Part shown: positions 1-7,662 of the stretch, one piece after another
Layout: each line of letters opens with the position of its first letter
How positions within the stretch are numbered: position 1 is the stretch's first letter
Source: CAVSUZ01 sp963795415
GTDB lineage: Bacteria; Pseudomonadota; Alphaproteobacteria; Acetobacterales; Acetobacteraceae
Direction of reading: 5' to 3'
Length of the DNA stretch: 64,000 bases
NCBI GenBank assembly: GCA_963795415.1
Contig: CAWCHQ010000001.1
Coordinates: 62,001 to 126,000 of the forward strand
The notes under the pieces: model-generated
Told to the model about the DNA's origin: nothing
Databases searched by the model: none
The model's input: only the letters and a program-made list of their open reading frames with translations
Made by a program: the position numbers and the translations under genes

Positions 1-1
1 G

Positions 2-1180
2 GCGGTCAAGGCGGCCCAGCAGGGCGCATTCGAGTATTTGCCGAAGCCATTCGATCTCGACGAGCTCATTGCAATCGTCGCTCGCGCGCTCACCGCCCCG
101 GCTGAAACGTCCGCGCACGCCGAGACCGATCGGGAAACCGAAGACAAGCTTCCGCTGATCGGCCGCAGCCCGGCAATGCAGGAGATCTACCGGACGATCG
201 CGCGCCTGACCACCGCCGACCTGACCGTCATGATCAACGGCGAGTCCGGGACCGGGAAAGAGCTGGTGGCTCGCGCCCTGCACGACTATGGCAAGCGCCG
301 CGGCGGTTCGTTCGTCGCGATCAATATGGCCGCCATACCGCGCGAGCTTATCGAAAGCGAGCTGTTCGGCCACGAGCGCGGCGCCTTCACTGGCGCTGTC
401 GCGCGCAGCCAGGGCCGCTTCGAGCAGGCAAACGGCGGAACCCTGTTTCTTGACGAAATCGGCGACATGCCACCCGAGGCTCAGACCCGGCTCCTGCGCG
501 TGCTCCAGGAAGGCGAGTTCACCACCGTCGGCGGCCGGCAGCCGATCAAGGCCAACGTTCGCATCATCGCCGCCACCCATCGGGACCTGCGCTCCGCCAT
601 CCGTCAGGGCACATTCCGCGAGGACCTATTCTATCGCCTGAACGTCGTTCCAATTCGTCTCCCGCCGCTGCGTGAGCGGCTCGAGGATATCGCGGTGCTC
701 GCCCGTTACTTCCTGGATCGCGCCCGCGCTGATGGGCTGCCGATGAAGCTGATCGCTCAAGATGCTGTGGACCGCCTCAAGAAGCACAGCTGGCCGGGCA
801 ACGTGCGGGAACTAGAGAACCTGATGCGGCGTGTCGCCGCGCTGTGCCCTGACGAGACGGTCACCGCCGAGGTCATCGATCCCGAGCTGACCGAACCGGC
901 ACAGGAGAAAGACCCCGCCGCTCCCGCCGGACCAGAGCCGCTGTCCCGCGCCGTCGAGCGCCATGTCCGCCAGTTCCTCGCCTCGCACGAAGGTTCAATG
1001 GCCCCAAGCGGTATCTATGACCGGGTGATCGCCGAGGTCGAGCGGCCACTGATCCGGCTCACCCTTTCCGCCACAAAGGGGAATCAGATCAAAGCAGCGG
1101 CCATGCTTGGACTGAACCGCAACACCTTGCGCAAGAAGATTCGCGATCTGGAGATCGCGGTCGTGCGGGGTATCGCTTGA
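2..1180 (+). CDS. ntrC: NtrC-type nitrogen regulation response regulator (5' end cut by window)
   Basis: Sigma-54-dependent activator that, when phosphorylated by its kinase, drives nitrogen-assimilation promoters. The frame is open from base 2: the first codons read as the end of a receiver domain (AAQQGAFEYLPKPFDLDEL). The AAA+ domain follows, with Walker A GESGTGKE, the sigma-54 contact loop GAFTGA and Walker B GGTLFLDEIGD. A Fis-type helix-turn-helix closes the protein (AAAMLGLNRNTLRKKI). Most of the receiver domain, including the phosphoacceptor Asp, lies upstream of the window. ntrY starts 13 bp downstream on the same strand, the usual alphaproteobacterial order. Family assignment is firm; only the N-terminus is missing. 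Confidence 0.95.
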   Translation, partial: AVKAAQQGAFEYLPKPFDLDELIAIVARALTAPAETSAHAETDRETEDKLPLIGRSPAMQEIYRTIARLTTADLTVMINGESGTGKELVARALHDYGKRRGGSFVAINMAAIPRELIESELFGHERGAFTGAVARSQGRFEQANGGTLFLDEIGDMPPEAQTRLLRVLQEGEFTTVGGRQPIKANVRIIAATHRDLRSAIRQGTFREDLFYRLNVVPIRLPPLRERLEDIAVLARYFLDRARADGLPMKLIAQDAVDRLKKHSWPGNVRELENLMRRVAALCPDETVTAEVIDPELTEPAQEKDPAAPAGPEPLSRAVERHVRQFLASHEGSMAPSGIYDRVIAEVERPLIRLTLSATKGNQIKAAAMLGLNRNTLRKKIRDLEIAVVRGIA

Positions 1181-1193
1181 CTCGCGCCAGGCC

Positions 1194-3392
1194 ATGATCC
1201 CCGAGCTGCGACGTTCCTGGGCGCAGCGCGCGTCCGAGATCATGCTCGGCCGCGCCGTCACGATCACGCTTGTCCTGGTGGCCATTGCCGTGGGCATCAG
1301 CACCTTCGTCATGCTCGCCCGCGGCGTGCCCTGGGGTGTCAGCGCGGGAGCCGGCGTCGCGCTGGTGCTCGCAAATCTCTCCGCCTTGCTGCTGCTCGGA
1401 GCCGTCCTCGCCGGCCGCCTCACCCGCGTCCTGGTCGAGCGCCGGCGCGGCTCCGCCGGCTCCCGCCTGCATGTCCGCCTCGTGCTGCTGTTCAGCGGGG
1501 TCGCGGTCGCGCCCACCATTCTCGTCGCCGCTTTCGCGGTCGCCTTTTTCCATTTCGGAATCCAGGCCTGGTTCAACGATCCGGTGCGCACTGCCATCAC
1601 CGAATCACTGCAGGTCGCTCGCGGCTATCTTGAAGAGCACCGCGACAATATCCGCGCGGTCGCACTTGAAATGGCCGCCGACCTCAATCGCACCGGGGCC
1701 GTGCTGGCGGTGGACCCGAACTCCTTCGGTCAGCTCCTGGCGGCCCAAACGGCCGTTCGGGGGCTGACCGAGGGCGTGATCTACGACCCCGCGACCGGCC
1801 AGATGCTGGCGTCCGCCGGCCTGTTCGGTGGATTGGGCGTGGAGCCGCCGCCGCCCTGGGCCATCGCCCAGGCCTCAAGAGGGGACGTCGTGGTCATGAA
1901 CTCTGCCGACGGGACGCGCGTGCGGGCCCTGGTGGATCTCAATTCAACGCCCCCGCTGCTGCTGATGGTCGGCCGCCCGGTTGACCCCGCGATCCTCAGC
2001 TACATGAACAGGACCGAACAGGCGGTCGCCGAATACGATCGCCTGGACCAGAACCGGTCCTGGCTGCAAGTTGCCTTCGCCTGGATATTCGCCATCGTCG
2101 CGCTGCTCGTGCTCGCGGCCGCCGTGCTGATCGGCCTGATGATCGCCACCCAGCTGGTCCGGCCAATTGGGCAATTGATGCATGCCGCCGAGCGGGTTCG
2201 CAGCGGCGATCTCAAGGTCCGCGTGCCGGAAAGCGCGTCCGACGACGAAATCGCCGGCCTGTCGCGCGCCTTCAATCGCATGACGGGTCAGCTCGCCGCG
2301 CAGCGCACCGAACTGATGGAGGCCTACCGCCAGATCGACAATCGGCGGCATTTCACCGAAGCGGTGCTGGCCGGGGTCTCCGCGGGGGTGATCGGCCTGG
2401 ATGCTGCGGGAAAGATCGAACTGCCCAATCGCACTGCCGATGAATTGCTGGGCACCGACCTGCAGCTCGCCACTGGCGAATCGCTCGCCCATGCCGTTCC
2501 CGAATTCGCGCCACTGATTGAAGCCGCTATCGCCGACCCCGGACACCCGCATGTCGGCGAACTGCAGATCGGCCCGGCCAGCCGGCGCCGCACGCTGCTT
2601 GCGCGGATCAGCGGGCAAATGTCGGGCGAGCGGCCGGCCGGCTTCGTCCTCACTTTCGATGACATCACCGAGCTTCAGGCCGCGCAGCGCAAGGCCGCCT
2701 GGGCGGACGTCGCGCGCCGCATCGCCCACGAGATCAAGAATCCCCTCACCCCCATTCAGCTGGCCGCCGAGCGCCTCAAACGCCGTTTCGGACGCGAGAT
2801 CACTTCAGACCCAGACACATTCACCCAATGCGCCGATACGATCGTCCGCCATGTCGGCGATATCGGCCGGATGGTGGACGAGTTCTCAGCCTTCGCGCGC
2901 ATGCCGCAACCCTCGATCAAGCTCGAGGATGTCGGCCGCATCGCGCGCGAAGCATTCATCTTGCAAAAGGCTGCCCGTCCGCAGATCGAGTGGCGCACCG
3001 ACATTCCGGAACGCGGACCAATGGCTCTGTGCGATCGGCGCATGTTGCGTCAGGCACTCACCAACCTGCTGCAAAATGCCGCCGACGCGGTCATGATGCG
3101 CACCCATGAAGGCGTAGATGCCGCTGGAAGGATCGAGCTGTCTGTGCATCCCGTCGGAGGTGACGTGCGTATTATCGTCACAGATGATGGCATTGGACTG
3201 CCAGTGGAAGATCGTGCGCGACTGACTGAACCCTATGTCACCCATAAACCGAAGGGGACCGGACTTGGACTCGCCATCGTGAAAAAGATTATGGAAGACC
3301 ACGGCGGGCAATTCGCCATCGACGACCGTGACGGAGGTCCTGGCGCGGTCGCAACACTGGTTTTGCCTGCGAGGATGGCCGATGCCGCATGA
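1194..3392 (+). CDS. ntrY: NtrY membrane sensor histidine kinase
   Basis: Membrane kinase partner of NtrX, part of the second nitrogen/redox sensing pair of alphaproteobacteria. The 732-residue protein has hydrophobic segments in the first 120 residues, an extracytoplasmic loop, a further membrane helix near residue 300, a HAMP linker (RSGDLKVRVPESASDDEIAG), a PAS-like region, a HisKA motif (RRIAHEIKNPLTPIQ, phospho-His) and an ATPase domain with N box NLLQNAADAV and G box KGTGLGLAIV. Length and order match NtrY. The stop overlaps the ntrX start by 11 bp, so the two are translationally linked. Confidence 0.95.
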   Translation: MIPELRRSWAQRASEIMLGRAVTITLVLVAIAVGISTFVMLARGVPWGVSAGAGVALVLANLSALLLLGAVLAGRLTRVLVERRRGSAGSRLHVRLVLLFSGVAVAPTILVAAFAVAFFHFGIQAWFNDPVRTAITESLQVARGYLEEHRDNIRAVALEMAADLNRTGAVLAVDPNSFGQLLAAQTAVRGLTEGVIYDPATGQMLASAGLFGGLGVEPPPPWAIAQASRGDVVVMNSADGTRVRALVDLNSTPPLLLMVGRPVDPAILSYMNRTEQAVAEYDRLDQNRSWLQVAFAWIFAIVALLVLAAAVLIGLMIATQLVRPIGQLMHAAERVRSGDLKVRVPESASDDEIAGLSRAFNRMTGQLAAQRTELMEAYRQIDNRRHFTEAVLAGVSAGVIGLDAAGKIELPNRTADELLGTDLQLATGESLAHAVPEFAPLIEAAIADPGHPHVGELQIGPASRRRTLLARISGQMSGERPAGFVLTFDDITELQAAQRKAAWADVARRIAHEIKNPLTPIQLAAERLKRRFGREITSDPDTFTQCADTIVRHVGDIGRMVDEFSAFARMPQPSIKLEDVGRIAREAFILQKAARPQIEWRTDIPERGPMALCDRRMLRQALTNLLQNAADAVMMRTHEGVDAAGRIELSVHPVGGDVRIIVTDDGIGLPVEDRARLTEPYVTHKPKGTGLGLAIVKKIMEDHGGQFAIDDRDGGPGAVATLVLPARMADAA

Positions 3393-4785
3393 GATCCTGA
3401 TTGTTGACGACGAGCCTGACATCCGTTTGCTCATCGACGGCATCCTGCGCGACGAAGGCTACGAGACACGCCAGGCTGCCGACTCCAATTCTGCCCTCGC
3501 GGCATTCCGTGCGCGCCGCCCGGCCCTGGCGATCCTCGACGTGTGGCTACAGGGTTCGCGGATGGACGGGCTGGGCATTCTCAGCGCGTTCCATCGCGAG
3601 GAACCCCAGGTGCCGGTGGCAATGATCTCCGGCCACGGCACGATCGAAATGGCGGTTCAGGCGATCCAGCAGGGCGCGTATGACTTCATCGAAAAGCCTT
3701 TCGAATCCGATCGCCTGCTTCTCGTCGTCCGCCGCGCCCTCGAAGCTGCGGCCCTCGCCCGCGAGAACGCTGAGCTCCGCTTGCGCGTCGGGCCGGAGAA
3801 CGAATTGACCGGCACCTCCGCTCCCATCTCGTCTGTTCGCGCGCAGATAGAGCGGGTAGCCCCGACCGGCTCGCGCGTGCTCGTGCACGGACCCGCTGGC
3901 TGCGGCAAGGAGGTCGCCGCCCGCAGTATCCATGCCCGGTCACGCCGATCCGGCGGGCCCTTCGTCGTGCTGAACTGCGCCACTCTCGCCCCGGCCCGCT
4001 TCGAGGAAGAGCTGTTTGGCGTGGAGGCAGGCTTAGACCCTATGTCCCATCCTCGCCGCTCGGGCGTGTTGGAGCGGGCGCACGGAGGCACTCTGTTGCT
4101 TGACGAAGTCTCCGACATGCCATTGGAGACCCAGGGCAAGATTGTGCGCGCCTTGCAGGATCAGTCGTTCGAACGCCTGGGGGGATCGGCCCGGGTGAAG
4201 GTGGATATCCGCGTGATTGCGACGACCAACCGCGATCTCCATGCGGAAATCGCGGCGGGGCGTTTTCGCGAGGATCTGTTTTACCGCCTGGCGGTGGTCC
4301 CGGTGAAAATGCCCGCCTTGCGCGAACGGCGGGACGATATTCCGCCCTTGACGGAATACTTCATGGGCCGCTCAGCGGCCAGTTCAGGGATGCCCCGCCG
4401 GACAATCTCCGCCGATGCGATGGCCGCCCTGCAGGCCTATGACTGGCCGGGGAACGTTCGACAGCTGCGAAATCTTATCGACTGGCTGCTGATCATGGCA
4501 CCCGGAGGACCGGTGGATCCCATCCGCCCGGAGATGCTGCCCCCGGAAGTCGGGTCCAATGCCCCCGCTCTGCTCAACATCGATCCCACGGCAGACATTA
4601 TGGCGCTGCCCCTGCGCGAAGCACGCGACCTGTTCGAAACCCAGTATCTTCAGGCCCAGCTGCTGCGCTTCGGCGGCAATATCAGCCGCACGGCCCAGTT
4701 TGTCGGCATGGAGCGCAGTGCGCTTCACCGCAAGCTCAAGCAGCTTGGTGTCAATGCCGACGAGAAGGAGCGGGTTGGGGGCTAA
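3382..4785 (+). CDS. ntrX: NtrX response regulator
   Basis: Response regulator paired with NtrY. I start it at ATG 3382 because the protein then opens directly with the receiver strand MPHEILIVDDEPDIR; an upstream in-frame start would add 18 residues inside ntrY. The receiver domain has Asp in LAILDVWLQ. The AAA+ domain has a Walker A-like GPAGCGKE and Walker B GGTLLLDEVSD, and a Fis-type HTH ends the protein (RTAQFVGMERSALHRKLKQ). The sigma-54 contact motif GAFTGA is absent: the segment after ELFG reads VEAGLDPMSHPRRSG. It may therefore act as a DNA-binding regulator without driving sigma-54 open-complex formation. The usual alphaproteobacterial follower hfq is not found here. Confidence 0.94.
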   Translation: MPHEILIVDDEPDIRLLIDGILRDEGYETRQAADSNSALAAFRARRPALAILDVWLQGSRMDGLGILSAFHREEPQVPVAMISGHGTIEMAVQAIQQGAYDFIEKPFESDRLLLVVRRALEAAALARENAELRLRVGPENELTGTSAPISSVRAQIERVAPTGSRVLVHGPAGCGKEVAARSIHARSRRSGGPFVVLNCATLAPARFEEELFGVEAGLDPMSHPRRSGVLERAHGGTLLLDEVSDMPLETQGKIVRALQDQSFERLGGSARVKVDIRVIATTNRDLHAEIAAGRFREDLFYRLAVVPVKMPALRERRDDIPPLTEYFMGRSAASSGMPRRTISADAMAALQAYDWPGNVRQLRNLIDWLLIMAPGGPVDPIRPEMLPPEVGSNAPALLNIDPTADIMALPLREARDLFETQYLQAQLLRFGGNISRTAQFVGMERSALHRKLKQLGVNADEKERVGG

Positions 4786-4950
4786 TCGGCAGGATTTGAC
4801 GGCGTCTCAGAACTCCGTCGCAGGCGCTCCTGGACCGCCAGAGGCACGAAGTACGGTGCGTCCACAGTCGTGCGGTTTATCCCGGCGGCCTCGACCCATC
4901 TGTGTCGGCGCCCCAATCAATGCATCAATCAATGCACGGATGAGCTCCCC
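4786..4950. other. Intergenic stretch between ntrX and the broken antitoxin
   Basis: No convincing gene. Near the antitoxin start there is a short direct repeat, CAATCAATGCA followed by TCAATCAATGCA (about 4916-4937). It sits where an autoregulated antitoxin operator would be expected; that role is inference only. Confidence 0.4.
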
Positions 4951-5062
4951 ATGGACCGGCGTATCGACGCCCATCTTGCTCGTACCCAGCTCGGCCAGAT
5001 CATGGATCTCGCGGTGAAGAATAACGGGCTGCTTCGTGGTCGACCGCCGCGGCGGGTTAGCT
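4951..5062 (+). pseudogene. Phd-family antitoxin, 5' part (frameshifted, interrupted by IS)
   Basis: The ATG at 4951 begins a recognisable Phd/prevent-host-death N-terminus (ARTQLGQIMDLAVKNN). After a +1 shift near 5030 the next family block FVVDRRGG appears in another frame, and the reading then runs into the left end of an IS481-type element at 5063. The rest of the gene resumes beyond the element at 6279. The product would be the DNA-binding, toxin-neutralising half of a type II toxin-antitoxin pair. With frameshifts and an insertion it cannot be made. Confidence 0.75.
5059..5062. repeat. Target site duplication, left copy (AGCT)
   Basis: AGCT directly precedes the left inverted repeat of the IS481-type element and is repeated at 6279-6282 directly after the right one. 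A 4-bp duplication is within the usual range for this family. Because AGCT is itself palindromic and short, chance cannot be fully excluded. Confidence 0.6.
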
Positions 5063-5146
5063 GTCCCTGCTACGGAGGTTGTCCCTCCGGGGCCGGGGTG
5101 AGAGGCTGTGGTTGCCACACTCGCAACCCCTGCCCGGAGCTCCCGG

Positions 5147-6214
5147 ATGGACATCCATAAGAATGCCCGCACCACGCCGCTCTGTCGAATGCTGATGGTG
5201 CAACGCCTGGCCAGCGGCTGGACGGTGGCGGCGGTCGCCGCGGCGCATGGGGTCACCACCCCCAAAACCGTGCGCAAATGGCGTCAGCGCTTCGCCGTGG
5301 AGGGCGCGGCGGGCCTGGCCGATCGCTCCTCGCGGCCGCAGTGCAGCCCAAACCGGCTCAGTGATGCCGCCGAAAGCGAGGTTATTGCGCTGCGCCAACA
5401 GCGCCTGACCGCCCCGGTGATTGCGCGCCGGCTGAGCCGGCCGGTCTCCACCGTGGGCGTCGTGCTGCGCCGGCACGGTCTCGGCAGGCTGCGCGCCCTC
5501 GACCCGCGGCCGGCTGTGATCCGCTACGAACGCCAGCGTCCTGGCGAACTGGTCCACATCGACATCAAAAAGCTCGGCCGCATCGATGGTGTCGGCCACC
5601 GCGTCACCGGCGACCGCAACGGCCAGAGCAGCAAGCGCGGCACGGGCTGGGAATATCTGCACGTTGCTGTCGATGATGCCAGCCGGCTCGCACATACCGA
5701 ACTGCTGACGAGCGAGCGCAAGGAAAGTGCCGTCGCCTTCACCGCTCGGACGATCGCCGTCTTCGCCGGCCACGGCGTTCCAGTCGAACATATCATGAGC
5801 GACAACGGCTCGGCGTATCGCAGCTTTGCCTTCCGCGATCTGCTGGCGGCGCATGGCATCGCGCATAAGCGCACCCGCCCTTATACGCCGCGCACCAACG
5901 GCAAGGCCGAGCGCTTCATCCAGACCTGCCTGCGCGAATGGGCCTATGCGCGGGCGTTCCACACCTCGGCCGATCGCGCCGCCGCCATGCCGCTCCGGCT
6001 CACCGATTATAATTTCTGTCGGCCCCATTCGGCGCTCGGCGGCAAGCCGCCCATCAGCCGCATCACCGCTGCGCGGACGGCGGCCACATCCGTCCCTGAA
6101 ACCGATCCCAAGCCATGCTTCGGCCGGCTGAGCGGGGTCAAGCCTCGCGCAGGGACCCCCGTCGCGCTTGCGCGATGGGTCCCGCAGCAACCGCCGCAGG
6201 CGGCTTGGGCTTGA
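5147..6214 (+). CDS. IS481-family transposase
   Basis: DDE/RNase H-fold transposase. Start chosen at ATG 5147 (MDIHKNARTTPLCR), the common N-terminus of this family; a longer frame opens at 5108. An N-terminal HTH (VAAAHGVTTPKTVRKW) is followed by the catalytic core with Asp in ELVHIDIKKL, Asp in HIMSDNGSAY and Glu in TNGKAERFIQ. The normal C-terminal block after HSALGGKPPISR is replaced by about 50 unrelated residues encoded by a long inverted repeat (6121-6230). A plausible original ending (GGGDNVLGNDS) is still readable in another frame beyond it. The enzyme core is intact, but activity with the altered tail is uncertain. Confidence 0.88.
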   Translation: MDIHKNARTTPLCRMLMVQRLASGWTVAAVAAAHGVTTPKTVRKWRQRFAVEGAAGLADRSSRPQCSPNRLSDAAESEVIALRQQRLTAPVIARRLSRPVSTVGVVLRRHGLGRLRALDPRPAVIRYERQRPGELVHIDIKKLGRIDGVGHRVTGDRNGQSSKRGTGWEYLHVAVDDASRLAHTELLTSERKESAVAFTARTIAVFAGHGVPVEHIMSDNGSAYRSFAFRDLLAAHGIAHKRTRPYTPRTNGKAERFIQTCLREWAYARAFHTSADRAAAMPLRLTDYNFCRPHSALGGKPPISRITAARTAATSVPETDPKPCFGRLSGVKPRAGTPVALARWVPQQPPQAAWA

Positions 6215-6230
6215 CCCCGCTCAGCCGGCC
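6121..6230. repeat. Nested palindromic element inside the 3' end of the transposase gene
   Basis: A 23-bp arm GGCCGGCTGAGCGGGGTCAA(GCC) near 6122 is repeated as its exact complement near 6208-6230. Inside it lies a second inverted pair GGGACCC/GGGTCCC and, innermost, TCGCGC-TT-GCGCGA. As RNA or single-stranded DNA it would fold into one long nested hairpin. It shifts the transposase frame, so it looks like a secondary insertion of a small palindromic (REP/MITE-like) unit. Confidence 0.65.
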
Positions 6231-6278
6231 GCAAGCACAATCGGGATCGGCGGAGGGGACAACGTCCTTGGCAACGAC

Positions 6279-6458
6279 AGCTGGCGGTCGTTATCACGAG
6301 CGTGCGCGACTTCATCCGCACCGTCGCGCTGCCGCCGGACTGGCTGGAGAAGGCCTGGATCGGCGCCAGGGCGCGGGTTGGACACACGGACGATCGATTA
6401 AATCGGTGCTGAAATCGGGGCGCTGCGCCGCGAGCAGGATAATGGCACGGACACGTGA
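6279..6458 (+). pseudogene. Phd-family antitoxin, 3' part
   Basis: Continues the antitoxin of 4951-5062 after the IS. Family blocks appear in two frames: LAVVITSVRDFIRTVALPPD and WLEKAWIGARAR in one, then RGLDTRTID, an in-frame TAA, and EIGAEIGALRREQDN in another. The final TGA (6456-6458) overlaps the GTG of the following PIN gene by the GTGA arrangement typical of toxin-antitoxin operons. At least one more frameshift and one nonsense codon are present. Confidence 0.7.
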
Positions 6459-6711
6459 TCCGGGCGGTGGTCGACACCAATGTCATCGTCTCTGGTCTGC
6501 GTTCCCCCGTCCGGCAACGAGGCGCTGATCCTGCTCGCCGTGCATCAGCGCTTGCTGCGGCCGTGCCTCTCGGAGACGATCCTGGCGGAATATGCCGCGG
6601 TCCCGGCCCGCCCGAAATTCGCCTTCCCGCCAGGCGAAATCGCGGTGCTCATAGGTGCACTCCGTCCGCCGCCGCTTCCACCTCGGGGTTGGCCGACGAA
6701 GCCAGTTACGT
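6455..6711 (+). pseudogene. PIN-domain toxin remnant (COG1569-like)
   Basis: GTG 6455 opens a PIN N-terminus (IRAVVDTNVIVSGLRSP, with the first acidic residue of the active site). The next block SGNEALILLAV and then LSETILAEYAAVPARPKFAF are in a neighbouring frame; removing one C from the run CCCCC near 6504-6508 joins them. The gene fades out before the C-terminal catalytic acids, against the end of recR. It is the toxin half of the module split by the IS. It is non-functional as it stands. Confidence 0.7.
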
Positions 6712-7305
6712 CTATGCCGGCCGGCGGGATTTCAGCGCGGCGGCCAGGGTCCCATCGTCCAGCACATCAAGCGCCCCACCCATCGGGACTCCCTGCGCCA
6801 GGCGGGTAATCTCCACACCCGTCGTGCGCAGCCGGCCGGCGAGCCAATGCGCCGTAGTGGCACCGTCCACTGTCGCGCTGAGCGCCAGGATCACCTCGCG
6901 TACCCCGCCGGCCGATATCCTGTCCAACAGCGAAGCGACGTTGAGATCCTCGGGGCAGACCCCGCCCAAAGGCGAGAGGACGCCGCCGAGCACATGATAG
7001 CGGCCGGAATGGACACCTGCCCGTTCCAGTGCCCAGAGATCGCCCACCGTCTCCACCACACCGATGATGCCATTATCCCGGTCGGGATCCGCGCAGATGG
7101 CGCACGGATCGCGGCTATCCAGATTGCCGCAGCAGGAGCATGGACGGACGGCACGAGCGGCCTCGGCCAGTGCCGTCGCCAGGGGCAGCATTCGTGCCTC
7201 GGCGTCCTGCAACAGCTTCAGCGCGGCCCGGCGGGCACTCCGCGGCCCTAACCCGGGCAGTTTTGAAAGCAGGCTGATCAGGTGCTCGACTTCGGGACCG
7301 CCCAT
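6712..7305 (-). CDS. recR: Recombination mediator RecR
   Basis: Clamp-like DNA-binding protein of the RecFOR gap-repair pathway, 197 residues as usual. The N-terminal helix-hairpin-helix (KLPGLGPRSARRAA), the four-cysteine zinc motif (CSCCGN...CAICAD, about residues 56-72) and the Toprim domain (IIGVVETVGDLWALE ... HVLGGVLSPL) are all present. It follows ybaB and dnaX on the same strand, a widely conserved operon. The 3' end abuts the decayed PIN gene on the opposite strand. Confidence 0.96.
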   Translation of the reverse strand: MGGPEVEHLISLLSKLPGLGPRSARRAALKLLQDAEARMLPLATALAEAARAVRPCSCCGNLDSRDPCAICADPDRDNGIIGVVETVGDLWALERAGVHSGRYHVLGGVLSPLGGVCPEDLNVASLLDRISAGGVREVILALSATVDGATTAHWLAGRLRTTGVEITRLAQGVPMGGALDVLDDGTLAAALKSRRPA

Positions 7306-7338
7306 GAGCCCTTACCCGCCACGCTGCACGTGGCGAGG

Positions 7339-7662
7339 TCAGAAAGGAAACTTCATGCCGGGCGGGATGGGAAGGCCGGCGGTGATCTTCTGCATCTCGG
7401 CGGCGCTGGTGGCCTCAACTTTCCGCTTGGCATCGGCGTGGGCAGCGACGATCAGGTCCTGCAGCATTTCGGTGTCAGCCGGATCGACCACCTTCGGGTC
7501 GAGCTGGACCCGGCGCATTTCGCCCTTCCCGTTCAGCACCACGGTGACCAGACCAGCGCCGGAGACCCCCTCGACTTCCATGGTCTCGAGCTTCGCCTGC
7601 ATTTCCTGCATACGCTCTTGCATTTCCTGGGCCTGCTTCATCAGGCCGGAGAGATTTTTCAT
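7339..7662 (-). CDS. ybaB: YbaB/EbfC family nucleoid-associated protein
   Basis: Small dimeric DNA-binding protein encoded between dnaX and recR in most bacteria. At 107 residues, it has the typical start MKNLSGLMKQAQEMQERMQ, the beta region GAGLVTVVLNGKGEM and the Met/Pro-rich end (GLPIPPGMKFPF). Its ATG overlaps the dnaX stop (ATGA, 7659-7662), which implies coupled translation. Confidence 0.95.
   Translation of the reverse strand: MKNLSGLMKQAQEMQERMQEMQAKLETMEVEGVSGAGLVTVVLNGKGEMRRVQLDPKVVDPADTEMLQDLIVAAHADAKRKVEATSAAEMQKITAGLPIPPGMKFPF

Larger units (their letters stand above)
5063..6278 (+). mobile_element. IS481-family insertion sequence, about 1.2 kb
   Basis: The element contains one DDE transposase gene. 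Its ends form an imperfect inverted repeat: left GTCCCTGCTACGGAGGTTGT and right (complement) GTCGTTGCCAAGGACGTTGT match at about 18 of the first 23 positions. Flanking AGCT at both sides is a likely target duplication. It lies inside a Phd antitoxin gene whose two halves are readable on either side, which fixes the insertion point independently. Confidence 0.8.

Noticed and set aside
5057..6190. 377-codon minus-strand frame over the transposase gene
   Set aside because: Antisense shadow of the DDE transposase; long opposite-strand frames are expected at this GC content.
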